From NCBI GenBank assembly GCA_963810485.1, contig CAWENQ010000007.1, positions 698,097 through 762,096 on the forward strand: 64,000 nucleotides of DNA, given 5' to 3'. This document shows, one piece after another, positions 63,269 to 64,000 of the stretch (position 1 is its first letter; each line of letters starts with the position of its first letter). The notes below the pieces were generated by a model. It ran no database searches. It worked only from the letters and a program-made list of their open reading frames with translations, and was not told the origin of the DNA. The translations under genes were made by a program, and so were the position numbers. The stretch comes from DATKFM01 sp963810485. Its GTDB lineage: Bacteria > Pseudomonadota > Alphaproteobacteria > Dongiales > Dongiaceae.

Positions 63269-63928
63269 ATGTGCGGCCGCTACTCTATCACCTCCGCCCC
63301 CGAGGCCATGCGGCGGTTGTTCAAGTTCACGAACGACACGCCGAACCTGCGGCCTAACTACAACTGTGCACCGACCCAGACGCTGCCGGTCGTCCGCCTC
63401 AATGCCGGAGGCGAGCGGGAGCTGGTGACGCTAAAGTGGGGGCTGATCCCCTTCTGGGCCAAAGACGCGAAGATCGCTTACAGCACGATCAATGCCCGGG
63501 CCGAGACGGTAACCCTTAAGCCGGCCTTCCGAGCAGCGTTCAAGGCCCGCCGCTGTCTGATCCCCGCCGACGGCTTTTATGAATGGCAGCCTGGCGAGAA
63601 GAAGCAGCCGTACCGGATTACGATGAAGGACCGGGAGCCGTTCGCCATGGCCGGTCTATGGGAGCAATGGGACAAGGGCGAGGCGCCTTTGCAGACTTTC
63701 ACCATCATCGTCACGGCCGGCAATTCGCTGATGAAGCCGATCCACGACCGTATGCCGGTAATCCTGCCGCCCGACACCTGGGATCACTGGCTGACATCAA
63801 AGGATCTCGGCATTCCGACAGCGCTGCTGATGTCCTACCCGGCAAGCAAGATGCTGGCCTACAAGGTCAGCACGCGGGTCAACAGCCCGAAGAACAATGA
63901 TGCGGCGGTGATGGAGCCGGTATCATAA
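63269..63928 (+). CDS. SOS response-associated peptidase (SRAP, YedK/HMCES type)
   Basis: This 219-residue protein begins MCGRYSITSAPEAMRRLFKF; Cys2, exposed after Met removal, is the residue that crosslinks to abasic sites in ssDNA. The family hallmarks are RPNYNCAPTQTLPVVR, WGLIPFWAKDAKIAYSTINA, NARAETVTLKPAFRAAFKAR, IPADGFYEWQPGEKKQPYRI (catalytic Glu), and PIHDRMPVILPPDTWDHWL (catalytic His). YedK/HMCES shield abasic sites in single-stranded DNA by forming a DNA-protein crosslink. A fragment of its 3' end lies at 54531-54599. Confidence 0.95.
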   Translation: MCGRYSITSAPEAMRRLFKFTNDTPNLRPNYNCAPTQTLPVVRLNAGGERELVTLKWGLIPFWAKDAKIAYSTINARAETVTLKPAFRAAFKARRCLIPADGFYEWQPGEKKQPYRITMKDREPFAMAGLWEQWDKGEAPLQTFTIIVTAGNSLMKPIHDRMPVILPPDTWDHWLTSKDLGIPTALLMSYPASKMLAYKVSTRVNSPKNNDAAVMEPVS

Positions 63929-64000
63929 CGGCCACTTGGGTGCTGGCGGTAAGGTTGAGGCTTTCCGCTCAGTGGCCTTCCCGTGCGCGAGCCGGTATAC

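Noticed and set aside
1..64000. CRISPR arrays
   Set aside because: No regularly spaced identical repeats of 24-40 bp were seen on reading.

Overview
The window is GC-rich, densely packed DNA from an alphaproteobacterium, probably Hyphomicrobiales or Rhodospirillales. This is inferred from an IalB-family protein beside rlmN, a Rhizobium etli-type asparaginase, a PmtA-like methyltransferase and the general codon style. No 16S rRNA or other species marker is present.

Left part (1-26.4 kb): an intact, tightly organised chromosomal block. It starts with methyltransferases, a quinone oxidoreductase, an asparaginase, a SpoU-type RNA methylase, IalB and RlmN. The centrepiece (6.7-19.2 kb) is a bacterial microcompartment (BMC) locus: an AraC-type regulator, two tandem-domain BMC-T shell proteins, one BMC-H, one BMC-P, an unassigned BMC-associated protein, a CoA-acylating aldehyde dehydrogenase with a C-terminal encapsulation-like helix, a class III aminotransferase-fold enzyme (probable phospho-lyase), an SDR and an aminoglycoside-phosphotransferase-like kinase. 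The gene set and order match the mycobacterial RMM/aminoacetone-utilisation type. A complete polyamine-type ABC importer runs divergently from it. The inferred route is uptake, reduction of aminoacetone to 1-amino-2-propanol, phosphorylation, elimination to propanal, and oxidation to propionyl-CoA, with NADH cycling between the SDR and the aldehyde dehydrogenase. After it come an RlmM-like methyltransferase, a HAD phosphatase, hydrolases, a DUF502 protein, an AraC/GyrI regulator, a DMSP-lyase-type cupin and a VOC protein.

Middle part (26.5-42.2 kb): accessory. A sugar ABC transporter, SDR, amidase and CutC (26.5-34 kb) are each interrupted by one or more single-base frameshifts, nearly all of them insertions. 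An IS110-family transposase follows, then an intact RbsABC-like sugar importer with a GntR/FadR regulator. About 950 bp without genes leads to a 3' fragment of tRNA-Arg(CCT).

Right part (42.2-64 kb): probably an integrated island. A tyrosine integrase lies directly inside the tRNA-Arg fragment, and a 5' fragment of tRNA-Leu(CAA) lies just beyond it. The cargo includes two copies of a metallo-beta-lactamase-fold hydrolase as roughly 1-kb inverted repeats 15-16 kb apart, several frameshifted genes (SDR, cupin, NmrA-like, winged-helix/TPR regulator, molybdenum hydroxylase), two cytochrome P460 genes (one frameshifted), a Tat-exported amidohydrolase with a Cys-rich tail, an isochorismatase-family hydrolase, small hypotheticals, and an SRAP peptidase gene with a stray fragment of its 3' end 9 kb away.
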